Notes: generated by a model from the sequence alone, not told the origin. Counted from the first letter of the stretch, positions 12,462 through 22,471 are shown. The stretch is 64,000 nucleotides of DNA from Panorpa germanica (GCA_963678705.1 OY783206.1:13713807-13777806); one strand, 5' to 3'. Numbers and translations are program-made.

Positions 12462-12865
12462 GGGTGCGTTTTACTAAGTGTTTACAACGTCCAAAATATT
12501 ATTTCAGCCTTTCAGTCGCGGTGAAAACGTCACTAATGACGTCATTAATTTTGCTCACGCCAAGTTCTCAATGACCCATCTGAAGAGTTCAGTCGTTCTG
12601 GTCGTTGTTGAGCATTTCGGCGCAATGTTTAAACATAACGCAAAACTTAAAAATAACAATGACAGAAAAAATTACTACATATGATTCGGAAAGAGATATT
12701 TAATTGAATTTTACTTTATTATATAATTATGTTAAATAAGCTTAACAAAATTAATTTTAATTCGCATATTTAACTGCCATTTATACATTTTTCCTCATAC
12801 CATAACGTAACTTAATAAATAAACAATGTTCACTATCATTTAGAATATATTTCTTTTATGAAAAA
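12462..12865 (+). mobile_element. MITE family G, copy 1
   Basis: Starts GGGTGCGTTTTACTAAGTG and contains TGTTTAAACATAACGCAAAA, CATTTATACATTTTTCCTCA and CAATGTTCACTATCATTTAG, all found in reverse complement at 35764-36112. The right terminal repeat is not preserved. Confidence 0.7.
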
Positions 12866-13337
12866 TTTATTTCGTTTGTAGATATAGCTTTTGCTACAGA
12901 GCTATTTAATCAACTATCGCAATCCTTATTTTGTCAACGCTCAAAACCGTTCAAAACGATTTATAATCCATTCCACTTGAGTGTATGCTTGCAACGCTCG
13001 CAAGCAAATGGAACGGGAACTGTTGTGAGCGCTGATTGACACCCGATAAACCTGGCAAAAAAACGTGTTTCATTTAAGATGCTTCTATTTATGAGTGAAA
13101 CCTGTCTCATTACAGCAACATTGTATATGTACCTTCAGCAGACTTACTAGAGAATAGACAGAGAGCGATCGGTCGCATCGTTTGTTTTTCAGATATCATT
13201 GTTACCTACTAAATATCTTATACCATTCTATCAGAATAGTCTTTCAATACTAATGTCCTCTGTAACTCTTTGAATTGCTCAGTTCACTAACTTTGTTCTC
13301 AAATTATGAGAGTAGATTAATAATTCAGTGACTTTTT

Positions 13338-13590
13338 TTTAAACCGCTTTATTTCTCACATTTAGCACAGCGTTTTTTCAATTTTTTTATTCTTTCCAAA
13401 TAATCGACCTTCAAAATAGGCATTTGTTTCGGAGATGACCTCTATGTTAGATCCAAATCACTTACTGGTCAGTCATTTCTTCAGGTTTGGAAACAGGAAA
13501 TAGTCGCAGGTGGCTAAATTTGGAAAATATGACGGATATAGTAGCAGTTCGTAGCCCAATTTATAAATTTTTGCAATGCTGACTACATAC
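13338..13590 (-). pseudogene. mariner-type transposase C-terminal fossil
   Basis: The minus strand encodes IYKLGYELLLYPSYFPNLAT-CDYFLFPNLKK and, after a TGA, SNIEVISETNAYFEG. This is the C-terminal catalytic part of Tc1/mariner transposases (mariner subgroup), with the last catalytic Asp in CDYF. At least three stops interrupt the frame and neither terminal inverted repeat was found. Confidence 0.85.
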
Positions 13591-14448
13591 TTGATCGTAA
13601 TCGCGCGGATAGCTGCTTTCAATGGCTGGTTGTCCGTTTTCAAAGGTTGTCAAACACATACTAAATGACGCAGTTATGCGTCAGTATGATCAGTATGCGT
13701 CAATTTGACAGTAGTCTATTAATAGAAACCGACGGGCCGATAATTACCGACAGCTTATAAAGAACTCTTAATACAAGAAACTATCGTATCTAAAAAGCAT
13801 ATTCCCCCTTATGCTTTTTTCCTTTCATTCCTTATTCTATGTACTTTCGCCATTCACCTTTTGTCTTACTTTATTTCTCTCATCATATCCTCTATACTCC
13901 TTTCACCGTCTTTTTTAACCCATACTAAATTTAGTATTTCACTTACAGTAAATAAACCGCGTGTTTTTGGTAAAATTTGAGAAACACAGTTATAAACCCT
14001 TTTATAAAATGTAGTGGTTTTTACTTTTCATACAATTTTCCCAGTTTTCCACAGATTTCTATTATCATTGCAACACAGCTGTCATTAAAAAATACATGTA
14101 ATTGCTTTCTAGAATACAGTTCACATAAACATGCTTTTCATGTTCGAGAATACTTTTTATAATTTATTATTGGTTTCCATTACACTGAATTCTTTAACGA
14201 CCTTTTTTAATGTTTCTCCTATTCATACACCCACTGATATAATATCTATACTCTGTATGTGCATTTGTATGTGAGTCTGTGTGTGGGGATACACACATGG
14301 TTATACAATTATACTACATGAGTTGAAAAGAAGAAAAATGAAAAAATAAAACTTGGTATTCGTTTTTCATGATTTTCTTTTTGGTTTTGTTTTTTCTACC
14401 TACCTGAAACTAAATACTATTTTACTTTAAATACATATATGTACCTGT

Positions 14449-14466
14449 ATATATATATATATATAT
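14449..14466. repeat. (TA)n microsatellite
   Basis: Uninterrupted TA run of about nine units. Confidence 0.9.
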
Positions 14467-14579
14467 GACCAGTGGCGTTATCTATACCATAACAGTTAGT
14501 GTATGTATGAATTTTTATTGTATATACTTTTACGGTTTTATAAACTCCTTGTATTTATTTTATATTCCATTTCTGAATT

Positions 14580-14885
14580 AACAAAACTTAAATCAAATTC
14601 TTTACTTTTGTTTCAATGTTCACTCTTCTCCTTGTTTTCTCTTCACCTCCTTCTGTCAGGCTTCCTCTCTCTTGTCCTTTATCACTCTTATCTTGCCGTT
14701 CGTCATTTCCTTCCTTGCTTTTTTACTTATAATATATCTCCTCCAGCCAAACCCCACTTTCCAACTTCTTCCGACATCTACTCTTAATGTGTTCCAATTT
14801 CTCCTCTTCCTTTCCACGCACCCTGCATACTTTCTCTTCCTCTTTTCCCCAATATCTACGTCCTCTTTGTGACTTTCCAAAACGT
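14580..14885 (-). pseudogene. non-LTR retrotransposon pol C-terminal fragment
   Basis: The minus strand encodes KVCRVRGKEEEKLEHIKSRC, a Cys/His motif with the EH(I)xxxC signature of the C-terminal region of non-LTR retrotransposon polymerases. The same sequence in another phase gives the 74-codon frame 14656-14880, which is therefore not the real one. Very similar DNA lies at 29257-29400, 52990-53145 and 41526-41760. Confidence 0.65.
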
Positions 14886-14994
14886 TGGAAGCTCATAATT
14901 GGCGTATCTTACTACCACAAAATTTTGTAGAGTTCGTCTGTCGTAACTTAAACATTGAAATTTTAAATTCTTTTATTTTAACTAAAGCTGATAT

Positions 14995-15260
14995 CAGTGG
15001 GTTCACTCAGTGAATCGTTAATTTTCCTTTCATTGCATGTTCACACGTCACAGACGAAAATGAACATTCATTCGGAATTATGCTCTACTATGTCGTTAAG
15101 CAATGTTGTGCGTATTGGAATTCGCTACACTACAGAACACGAGATAATAAGAATGAGTCCGAATGAACATTAACTTTGTGTTCAGGCGTTTCATTTTTGT
15201 TCAATCGCGAATGAATGGCAGAAATGAACAAAAACTGAACCGTCTGATATCAGCCTAACC
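14995..15260 (+). repeat. dispersed repeat, inverted copy at 34960-35245
   Basis: TTTTCCTTTCATTGCATGTTC, AATGAACATTCATTCGG and TTTCATTTTTGTTCA occur in reverse complement at 34960-35245. The sequence is rich in GAATGAAC-like words. Class unknown. Confidence 0.6.
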
Positions 15261-15389
15261 AATCATTTTTTTATGTTACAGTATTACAACGGTTATAATA
15301 CAGTATTGGAGTATATATAGTTTAGTTTCACCGACGACCACCTATAATATTCGCAGTTTTTATGGAGTCTAAACCTTTCTTATGTGAAT

Positions 15390-15579
15390 TTAGGATTGGA
15401 GGTGTGAACTGGTACAACGAAGGAGCGGAGGCCCCTAATTATTTTACGAATAAAGGAACAAATTTTTTCCGTCAAGTCTTTCAAAAATGTATTGCTTTTA
15501 TCTCTATTGTGAGAGTCCCTTTCTTGTGGAGGCCCTGGGGCAGTAGCCCCACCTGCCCTCCCTCAAATCCGGGCCTGGC
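15390..15579 (-). mobile_element. hAT-type MITE related to 144-372, decayed left end
   Basis: The right end reads CCTCAAATCCGGGCCTG, the reverse complement of the CAGGCCCGGATTTGAGG terminus, preceded by GGCCCTGGGGCAGTAGCCCC. The interior TTCCGTCAAGTCTTTC is also found, in reverse complement, at 51106-51130. No target duplication is visible. Confidence 0.75.
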
Positions 15580-15869
15580 CTAATACATTTAGTTTTGTTT
15601 TTATTGCATAATTGATATTTAGTATAATAATTGATGTTTTACGAAATCAATCACGAAATAAATATATTCTGCCATTGGAAATTGAATCGGCCAAAGTGTT
15701 AAAATTTATTTTTTAACTACTTTAACACCCTTTTATTCAGTTTAGTTAAACCCAGGTAACATACGAGTGCTGGTCCAGGAATCGAACTCAAAAACAAAAC
15801 ACTTGAATTGTTTATGAACTCTTTTTTTTAGGAAATGCTTTTTAAAATATGATTGAAATATAAGTTAAT

Positions 15870-16265
15870 ATATGTATGCGTTTTTACTTTTCCAAATATT
15901 CAAAAGTTGACGAAGATATAGCTATTTAAAATTTTAATTTCGTTTTTACCGCTTGTGTTAGTTATACTTATGGAACGTCATGGAACAAATATATTATTTT
16001 TCCTTTTTTACAACAATTATAATAGAAATCTTTATGGTGTGTCAGCTATAAGTAATAACGGGAAGTATCACACTCTATTATACTCTATAGTATAACAGAG
16101 ATGGAAATTTATCGAAGAGAAAAGGGTAGGAATTGGATGTGACATCACAAGTCAGCGTATTTTTTTTACCTTTTCATTTCTTTAATAATGAATGGGTGTT
16201 CCCATAATATAGCGACTTCTTAAAAACTCATAGTACATTTGAGGTCCTCACAGTCAACTTAATTA
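15870..16265 (-). repeat. repeat family C, partial copy
   Basis: TTCAAAAGTTGACGAAGATA followed by TAGCTATTTAAA, and CATTTGAGGTCCTCACAGTC near the right edge, match the interior of other family C copies. Boundaries are uncertain. Confidence 0.5.
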
Positions 16266-16269
16266 ATTC

Positions 16270-17215
16270 GCTCTTGGTAACTGTCTCCTACATTTATAAA
16301 CAATAAAATACATGTAATTAATGATATACTCGTATATATAGAAAGATAATTATTTATCATTGGACGGCCCCTGAAACGCAGGCAACACTTTTTACTTGTG
16401 AATATTTTTTCAGCATGAGCGCTACTGCTTTTATTTCTTTGTCTAGTTTGCTCGCCTAGGGCTACTGACGACCGAACCGAGTGGTCTATAAGTATACACA
16501 GCCGACAGCCGCCCTTTGCATCGACTTCGGTAACCCTAGATCCCTATTAAGCCCTATGTGGTAGTGGGTTACCATTTTTCTCTTCGGACTCGTTATCCTG
16601 AACTAGACTAAGTTTTTCTACATAACAAAATTAATGGATATAACGAGGGATTTTATTTTAATTATTGGAGCTCTTTTATGAAAAAAAGTTGTTTTTAAAA
16701 AACCCGCAAAACAGTTTTCATTATTTTACTAGCAGCTTGTTTTTTATGTTTTTTATTTGCTGCTTGTTTTTTGTTTGTCTACAATTTTTTTTTTATTAAA
16801 TTGAACTATAATTGAAACGCAAATAAACACGCACATTCGCAGATGCTTTGGACAGGATAGTTCGTGAACTTGTGAAAAAGGTTAAACGGATTGTTAAGGG
16901 TGATTACAATAATACAGAGCCGCTCCTGGCCCATTGCGCTTAAATCCGAACGTAAAATAGACACAAAACTAGTCTACGGCTCGATTGTGTAATAATTCCA
17001 CGAGGAAAAGAACTTGCAGATTGATGCAGAAATAACCACTGCGCGGAGATGTTTTTTCCTTATCTTTCTTTTGTAGAACATATAGTTGAATATGGATACA
17101 CGCACTACGGAATTAATTCCGCATAAGCAGTATGCAGTATGTCGGCGCATCTTAGTAACAAGGAAATCAAAATTTTAGTTCTTTCATCCATTTTATGACA
17201 TTTAAAAAAAAAATT
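16270..17215. other. no gene recognised
   Basis: AT-rich with one GC-richer block at 16440-16570 that matches nothing else in the window. A 45-bp T-rich TGCTTGTTTTTTATGTTTTT duplication lies near 16735-16780. Confidence 0.4.
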
Positions 17216-17581
17216 TATAAAGAAATTATATTTCTTTAGTTAGTACAAAGCTCGTCTGTCGGTAAAACAGTGATCGATCAGTGAAAATATATTCTCATGA
17301 ACGCAATAGATTGCACTGTAGAAATAACGGCCAACACAGTTGATATCTGGACTCGAGAGAACTCAAGTTTTTTAGTTAGTTAGTTATACTGAGTGTTATA
17401 TATTGTGAGGTTATAATAAAATAAGATAGAAAGGAATTGACAATTTATAGTAAAGAATAATCTTTAAATTCCAAGTATGATTTAAGTTAAACATTGTAAT
17501 TATAAAAATATGTATGTAAATTACCAAAATAAACTATAAATTTCAGAAGCAACACAGAAGAGTTTATTTAAAATTTACAAT
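17216..17581 (+). repeat. repeat family A, copy 2
   Basis: Starts TATAAAGAAATTATATTTC, contains GGCCAACACAGTTGATATC and ends AAAATTTACAATTCC, collinear with 553-908. It ends 120 bp before the errantivirus insertion. Confidence 0.75.
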
Positions 17582-17696
17582 TCCTAATAAAACTCTAGAC
17601 ATAATAGAACTGGAGTCTTATATATTTATATAATTAATTCAAAATCTAATTAATATTATCTCTCGTCTGTCTCGGCTAAGTGCATACCCCCACTGC

Positions 17697-17701
17697 ATAT
17701 A
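17697..17701. repeat. target-site duplication, left copy (ATATA)
   Basis: ATATA just outside the 3' LTR, repeated at 25073-25077 just outside the 5' LTR. An AT-rich, TATA-like target is usual for errantiviruses. A 4-bp duplication with a one-base shift of the LTR edge cannot be excluded. Confidence 0.85.
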
Positions 17702-17994
17702 ATTAAAGTTTGAGTAATTTAGACTTTAATAAAAAAAACAATTTATTTTAAGTTTACTTAAATAATATTTATTTGATTCAATTACTAACTGCGCGATGCA
17801 GTTTATACATGAACTCAAATGGTGAGCCAGCCAATTACTATCTGCACGATGCAGATTATACATGAACTTGAACTAATTAGATTAAGACTAATACATTACT
17901 TATATACTATTTTACTATCTCTAGAGTGCTTGGTCAGCAAAGATACTGAAGAGACACTGTTAGTTTTGTGTTGTATGGAATGTGTGCTATAACA
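17702..17994 (-). repeat. 3' LTR of the errantivirus
   Basis: 293 bp, matching 24780-25072 base for base except position 17924. The internal imperfect repeats begin at about 17781 and 17834, each containing the core CGATGCAG followed by TTATACATGAAC or ATTATACATGAAC. The LTR starts directly after the polypurine tract that follows env. Confidence 0.97.
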
Positions 17995-18003
17995 CCTCCC
18001 CTA
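17995..18003 (-). promoter_or_regulatory. polypurine tract
   Basis: The sense strand reads TAGGGGAGG immediately before the LTR start TGTTATAG, at the place where plus-strand DNA priming occurs. It lies about 12 bp after the env stop. Confidence 0.85.
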
Positions 18004-18015
18004 TAAGATAAAATC

Positions 18016-19752
18016 TTATGCTTCAAATGTAGCAAAAGGTTTTTGCAACTCTTCAATATTTTTGCTATCTATTTCTTGTGCATTTTCATTTTTTATTATT
18101 TTTATTTTTCTAAAATATTTGATTATCTTATATACTACAATAGTAATTATTATGAATAATATGGGTAATAGTGTATAATTAATTATGTGCACATAGTCTG
18201 GGATTTTTCTGTCATCGAAGTCTTCAGGTAGTAGGGCTAGGGTGGTCTGTAGCTTGTCTACGTTGCCCAGGTCCAGGTGTTTTAGGTTGGTCACGGTAGA
18301 GATGTTTAGGTGTTTGTTTTGGATCTCTGGTATTTTCGGCAGGGAAATGGTGTTCCAGGCTTCGACTTTCTCTTCTATATCCATGTATTGAAGAGTATTA
18401 TCTGAAACAGAAAATTGACAATCTCGTGCAAGGTGTATTATATACGTTCCTTGTAGACGTATGTCACGCTGGCTGTTGCATGTTAAGGTGCCACTGATTT
18501 CGTCATTTGTGATTAACATCCAGGTGTTGAATTCGATGTTCTGGATCTTGATACCGGTTAGAGAAATCACTAAGGGTTGACATTTGCTGGTTGGCTGGTT
18601 TTGAATTAGTTCTATCTCGCAGGTGGTTTCCTCGATGTTGAGTGGTTCGCTAAGCTTGCATAGGAATTGATTGTTATATATTTCTTTGCAGGGTGCATTA
18701 AAATCTACATGTTTATACTCATTCACAATGGTGTATTGGGTTCTGGGAATAATCATTTGGAATTTATTGTTATAAGGTATGAGGATTGGATATAGTTTAT
18801 AATACGTGAATATATTAGGGTTTACTAGTGGTATATTTATTACAAAAACGATTAAGTTTTTATTGGTGTATGCTTTGACTTTGCTAATAGTTTCATATTG
18901 TTGAATGTTCTCTGATGTAATATCGTAAGGCAGTTTGATATGTTTGGTTGTATCAACATGTTCCTTTATTGCTTGTAATTCTGCTAATAGGTGATCAGGT
19001 TCTAGGATTGAACCACTAAGCGTGTTCAGTTTAGCGAATGTTATGTCAGTTTCAATGGTTCTTAGTAGGTGCAAAAGTAATTGCATTGATTGACTGACAA
19101 GTCCGATCGATTCTGTTATAAAGATGTTAAATACTTGGTATTGGAGTTTATCGATATCGTTCATTAGGAATTTGGTACGTTTATCTAGTTCTTCTTGATT
19201 AGAATCAATGGTGTGTAGGGCCGATTTAAATTGATCGAGTATATCGTTCGTTAATTTTATTTGTTTAGATATAGCTTTATTTAGAGTTTCTTGTTTATTA
19301 TCAAGTGTTTCCAGGGCTAAATTTATACGCTCGCCGTCGTTAGCGTCTAGGTTTCCACCGATTGCTTTCCAAACAGTACCTAAGCCATCTATGAAGCCTC
19401 TTTTTTCTCTTCGAGTTGGGAGAATTTGTTTAAATTTTCTACTTATTTCCATATCCAGGATGTCCATTACAGCAGTGCTGTGCCCATATCTTGTAAATTT
19501 CTTTTTTTCTAATTTCGTTTTAATATCTTCTCTAGTCAAGTGTACGTGGTTATAATATTTTATTAAGGGGTCCAAATCTATTTTCTTGACTAAAGTCCAA
19601 TATTCCTTGATGTTTTGGGCTGTTCCTAGTTGCACAGGATATAATCCTGGGTTATCAGTGATTTTAATAATTCGGCATTCGTTAATATCGCTGGTGTTGA
19701 TTGCGGTGATGATCCTGCAACAATCAGGATTTCTTAGTACTTGATCGTGTTT
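18016..19752 (-). CDS. env: envelope fusion glycoprotein of the errantivirus
   Basis: Membrane fusion protein related to the baculovirus F / errantivirus Env family. The frame is open from 19752 to the stop at 18016. There is no ATG near its beginning: the first in-frame candidate is a GTG at 19635, and the first ATG lies 56 codons further on. Counting from the GTG, a furin-type site RREKR (75-79) is followed at once by a hydrophobic fusion-peptide-like stretch GFIDGLGTVWKAIGG. Heptad-like helices follow (about 100-160), then a cysteine-containing region, and a membrane anchor at about 484-503 before a short basic cytoplasmic tail. No stop or frameshift is seen. As in other errantiviruses, expression probably needs a spliced mRNA; a good acceptor (TTGTTGCAG) ends at 19715. 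The stop lies about 20 bp from the 3' LTR. Confidence 0.9.
   Translation of the reverse strand, partial: KHDQVLRNPDCCRIITAINTSDINECRIIKITDNPGLYPVQLGTAQNIKEYWTLVKKIDLDPLIKYYNHVHLTREDIKTKLEKKKFTRYGHSTAVMDILDMEISRKFKQILPTRREKRGFIDGLGTVWKAIGGNLDANDGERINLALETLDNKQETLNKAISKQIKLTNDILDQFKSALHTIDSNQEELDKRTKFLMNDIDKLQYQVFNIFITESIGLVSQSMQLLLHLLRTIETDITFAKLNTLSGSILEPDHLLAELQAIKEHVDTTKHIKLPYDITSENIQQYETISKVKAYTNKNLIVFVINIPLVNPNIFTYYKLYPILIPYNNKFQMIIPRTQYTIVNEYKHVDFNAPCKEIYNNQFLCKLSEPLNIEETTCEIELIQNQPTSKCQPLVISLTGIKIQNIEFNTWMLITNDEISGTLTCNSQRDIRLQGTYIIHLARDCQFSVSDNTLQYMDIEEKVEAWNTISLPKIPEIQNKHLNISTVTNLKHLDLGNVDKLQTTLALLPEDFDDRKIPDYVHIINYTLLPILFIIITIVVYKIIKYFRKIKIIKNENAQEIDSKNIEELQKPFATFEA
19713..19723 (-). 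promoter_or_regulatory. candidate splice acceptor for env mRNA
   Basis: The sense strand reads GATTGTTGCAG followed by GATC, a pyrimidine-containing stretch and CAG just inside the open env frame. Splicing here would supply the missing start codon and signal peptide from an upstream exon. The donor has not been located. Confidence 0.4.
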
Positions 19753-19771
19753 TTAATATATTTATTTATAA

Positions 19772-20395
19772 TTAATTAATAAATAAATAATTCATTTGTA
19801 TTTCGGGATTTGAGTGCATGATGTATTTGTGCTTTGTGGGCCCATGCCGTTTAAATACTTCTAGGACCTCTTCTTTTGTTCTATTAAAAAGTCCATGTGC
19901 TATAGGGGGCATTCGTATTATTAATTCGGTTGGTGAATTTTCAAATTCTTTTAGAAATTTGGCAAGTTTGTCAAGGCAGTTTTGTTGATTGCAGACAAGA
20001 TTTATTGTGTGTCCAAATGTTCTGCCTCGCGTGAGTTTGTATAGGCCCTCTACGAGGTTATTAGTTCTTTTAGCTTTATTTAATATGTATTCGAAATTGG
20101 GTGTGTCCTTTGCTACTAACTTTGCGAATCCGTTGTAATATCTTGGTTTTTCGTCTCTGGGGTTAAATTTGTCGTGAACTAGGTGTAGAATATAATCTGT
20201 CTTAGATTTATCGACAGGTAGTGTAGTGTGTTCGAATAGGACGTTAATTCCTTTCTCATTAAACTCGTTTGGAGTTGGGTTTTTCATTTTGGTTTTTCCT
20301 ATGTTATCTACAGGTAGTGTAGTACATTCGAATAGTACATTACTTCCTTCTTCGTTAAGTTCGTTTGAAGTTGGGTTTTTCATTTTGGTTTTCAC
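19772..20395 (-). CDS. unknown open frame between pol and env
   Basis: The frame is open from 20434 down to the stop at 19772. A GTG at 20395 or the ATG at 20383 could start it. I do not recognise the product. Its N-terminal part is a 32-codon repeat: about two copies of the block TKMKNPTSNELNEEG...TTLPVD, encoded by a 96-bp tandem repeat, plus a partial third copy upstream. The rest, about 140 residues, is charged and probably globular, with two cysteines in LVCNQQNCL and no membrane segment or signal peptide. It overlaps the integrase end by about 8 bp in another phase, so it could be a frameshifted extension of pol or a separate accessory protein. Errantiviruses usually pass directly from pol to env, so the frame is unusual. 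Confidence 0.6.
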   Translation of the reverse strand: MKTKMKNPTSNELNEEGSNVLFECTTLPVDNIGKTKMKNPTPNEFNEKGINVLFEHTTLPVDKSKTDYILHLVHDKFNPRDEKPRYYNGFAKLVAKDTPNFEYILNKAKRTNNLVEGLYKLTRGRTFGHTINLVCNQQNCLDKLAKFLKEFENSPTELIIRMPPIAHGLFNRTKEEVLEVFKRHGPTKHKYIMHSNPEIQMNYLFIN

Positions 20396-20415
20396 TAGGT
20401 TATCTACATGTGTTT
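20214..20415 (-). repeat. 96-bp in-frame tandem repeat
   Basis: The plus-strand sequence ACAGGTAGTGTAGT recurs at 20214 and 20310, exactly 96 bp apart, and a partial third unit starts near 20406. The units differ by scattered substitutions. Because 96 is a multiple of three the duplication leaves the reading frame intact. Confidence 0.9.
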
Positions 20416-20426
20416 CTCTTAATTTT

Positions 20427-20714
20427 TTATTTTTTTAGGTCTTCTATTTTAGCTATATAAGTATCGGACACTTCTAGTACTTTAAAGGGTCCTGTGTTCT
20501 TTATTCGGCTTTTACCCTGTTTTGATTTAGTGTTGAGGTATACGATATCTCCTTGTTTTACGTTTGGGTCTTTAACAGTAGCATTTCTCTTATTAATGAC
20601 CTGTTCTTTTCGATTTGCATTTATTTCTTTAATTTTTGAGTATAGGGTTGAGATTTTATTTTTATAATTTTGGATGTATAAGTCTATGAGTTTTTTGTCA
20701 TAATCCATAAGCAA
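20427..20714 (-). pseudogene. pol (integrase part): integrase C-terminal (DNA-binding) domain
   Basis: Ninety-five codons after a frame change relative to the core. The basic N-terminal part is followed by VKQGDIVYL and a GPFKVLEV segment, the typical layout of the C-terminal domain of gypsy-type integrases. The first codon of the open stretch is TTG, so this is a continuation of pol rather than a gene with its own start. It ends with a stop at 20427, overlapping by a few bases the next open frame, which is in another phase. Confidence 0.85.
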
Positions 20715-20725
20715 TACTGACTTGG

Positions 20726-21328
20726 TTTGTATGCTGTACTGAAATGTGGGGTTTCGTTATATCCTATAATAGCATATTTCATGATTGATTCGGGTGTAAG
20801 ATCATGTTTATGTTTCACTATACGATATAGTTCTAGTATCGTGGAATGTGCTCGTTCTATTGGAGAATTACTTTCATGTCTGTATGGTGTTGTTATATGA
20901 ATTTTAATTTTATATAATTCTTGTAATTCTTTGATGAGATTATTTGAGAATTCAGTTATATTTGTATATTTTTTAATATTATTTGTAATATGATTGGGTA
21001 TGCCGTGGTGTGAGAAATACGTTATTAGTTTATCGGCAATTTCTGTGGATGACCTATTGGCGATTTTGTATGCCTGTGGTTATTTTGAAAATACATCTAT
21101 TATAGTATTGTCTATACCAAACGTATCTATATGTAATTTCTCAAGTGGTCTCTCAGGTGTTTCGGTGTTATTTAGCGGTGCTCTAATTGGTTTTCTTTTA
21201 TATTTGCACTGTTTGCATGTGCTGCAGTTATTGATGAAATTTTCGACATCTTTTCGTAGACTAGACCACGTATATCTTTCGCAAATTAATTTGTATGTGA
21301 CGTCTATTACTTCATTACTTGCTGATTC
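20726..21328 (-). pseudogene. pol (integrase part): integrase N-terminal and catalytic core, disabled
   Basis: The minus strand reads in one frame from about 21328 through the zinc-binding domain (NCSTCKQC, the CC half of an HHCC motif), the start of the core with the first catalytic Asp in LHIDTFG, and on to the catalytic Glu in NSPIERAHST, ending near HFSTA. Breaks: an in-frame TAA at 21080-21082 soon after the first Asp; no Asp where the second catalytic residue is expected (the frame reads ITNNIKKYTNITEF); upstream stops near 21340 that cut the frame off from the rest of pol; and a one-base frame change between about 20715 and 20740 before the C-terminal domain. Identification as an integrase is secure; activity is excluded. 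Confidence 0.9.
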
Positions 21329-21369
21329 TGATTATTACTCTGGTGGTTCTTTTACTTAAAAAAGGTTTC

Positions 21370-21861
21370 ATGTTTTTATTCCGCTATTGCTATGTTTTTT
21401 GTTAGTGTTCATGTATACTGTGTCTACATTTGGATTTTTAACAGTAGCTTTAATCATGATAATGAATTGTACTGTCTGTATTTATTTCCTTAACTTTATG
21501 CAGATAAAATTGCTATTTTATTTTTGTGTTTTCCAATGTGTTAGTATATGGATTATCATAGTAGCTGAATTAGAAATGCTGACTTAGTTTGTTAATGTAG
21601 CATTATCTTTTGTACTGGAGTATAGGGTTTCATTACGTCTTATAATAGCACATTTGACTTGGATAGGTCATGTTTATGTTTTATGATACCGGGTACTCTG
21701 GTATTGTGGAATGCGCTTATATTTTGCTCTCACAGTTGTTTTTGTGTAATTTAGCGGCGTTCAAATCATGGTATTTGCATTGCTTGCAAATTGCTTGCAG
21801 TTTCCACGTATTTTATTAGAATACACGGGTATATCTTTCGTAAATGACCTTGTGCGTTGCG
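21370..21861 (-). pseudogene. second, diverged and internally deleted integrase copy
   Basis: The DNA runs collinear with the main integrase copy at about 20495-21300. Matching blocks are: 21430-21510 with 20560-20640 (shared TTTAACAGTAGC); 21570-21655 with 20705-20790; 21663-21730 with 20806-20875 (shared TCATGTTTATGTTT and GTGGAATG); 21745-21810 with 21165-21235 (shared ATTTAGCGG); and 21830-21860 with 21268-21300 (shared TATATCTTTCG). The roughly 280 bp between the third and fourth blocks, which carry the catalytic core in the main copy, are absent. No open frame survives. It looks like a tandem remnant from a different lineage or an old recombination. Confidence 0.75.
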
Positions 21862-22471
21862 TTTGTTTCTTGATGTCTGATATCATTTTTTATTTTATGC
21901 TCGTTTTTATATTTTCCGATGGTGTTTATCTTTTAAATTATTGTACATTTAATATGTATTATCATTACAATGGGTTTATTGACTTTTATTTTTAAATGTA
22001 GTTTTTGTTAATGTAGATATTAATAGGTCGTGTTTCTTTATTTTAATTTAAATAATTTACTCTTTTTATTAATTTTAATAATTTTAACTGCGTTGGTAAT
22101 TGTATCGAAATAGTTATTACTTGATGTCGCTTAATTTGTATGTTTATAGGGTTTTACTGCTGGTGATAACCAGTGCTTATGCGATTTTCTGCATTAAGGT
22201 GGTTGTTTATGATTCTCAATTCGTTTCATCATTTCCTTTTTCTTTTTGTCTGTTGTGTTTTGTAAATGTATTGTTTATCGTAATATTTGTAGTAATTTAT
22301 TTAAATGGTTGTTTTGTATAATTCCTTTAATAGTTCATACAATTTTCTTTATTAAGGTGGTTGGTGGTTGGTTGTTCGTTCTAGAGTTTTATTCTTTTTA
22401 GTTTTAAATTTCGGAGTTAAATATTATATAGTCACGTGGGTCTGGTTGCTTGCGATTGCGTATTTGAATTG
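21862..22471 (-). other. degraded pol interior of the errantivirus, no recognisable domain
   Basis: This is where protease, reverse transcriptase and RNase H should lie. The minus strand is full of stops in all frames and I see no YxDD/FxDD-type motif or protease active-site motif. About 600 bp is far too short for these domains, so most of pol has been deleted and the remainder is unrecognisable. Several plus-strand open frames here are accidental products of T-rich sequence. Confidence 0.6.

Noticed and set aside
14656-14880. 74-codon minus-strand frame (GCVERKRRNWNTLRVDVG)
   Set aside because: Another phase of the same DNA encodes the Cys/His motif of non-LTR retrotransposons, so this frame is not the biological one.
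20994-21995. Several hydrophobic plus-strand frames (121, 66 and 75 codons) that resemble membrane proteins
   Set aside because: They are antisense to the integrase copies; T-rich DNA yields Phe/Leu/Val-rich strings. No start context or conservation supports them.
22100-22321. 73-codon hydrophobic plus-strand frame
   Set aside because: Lies in the degraded pol zone; same T-rich artefact.
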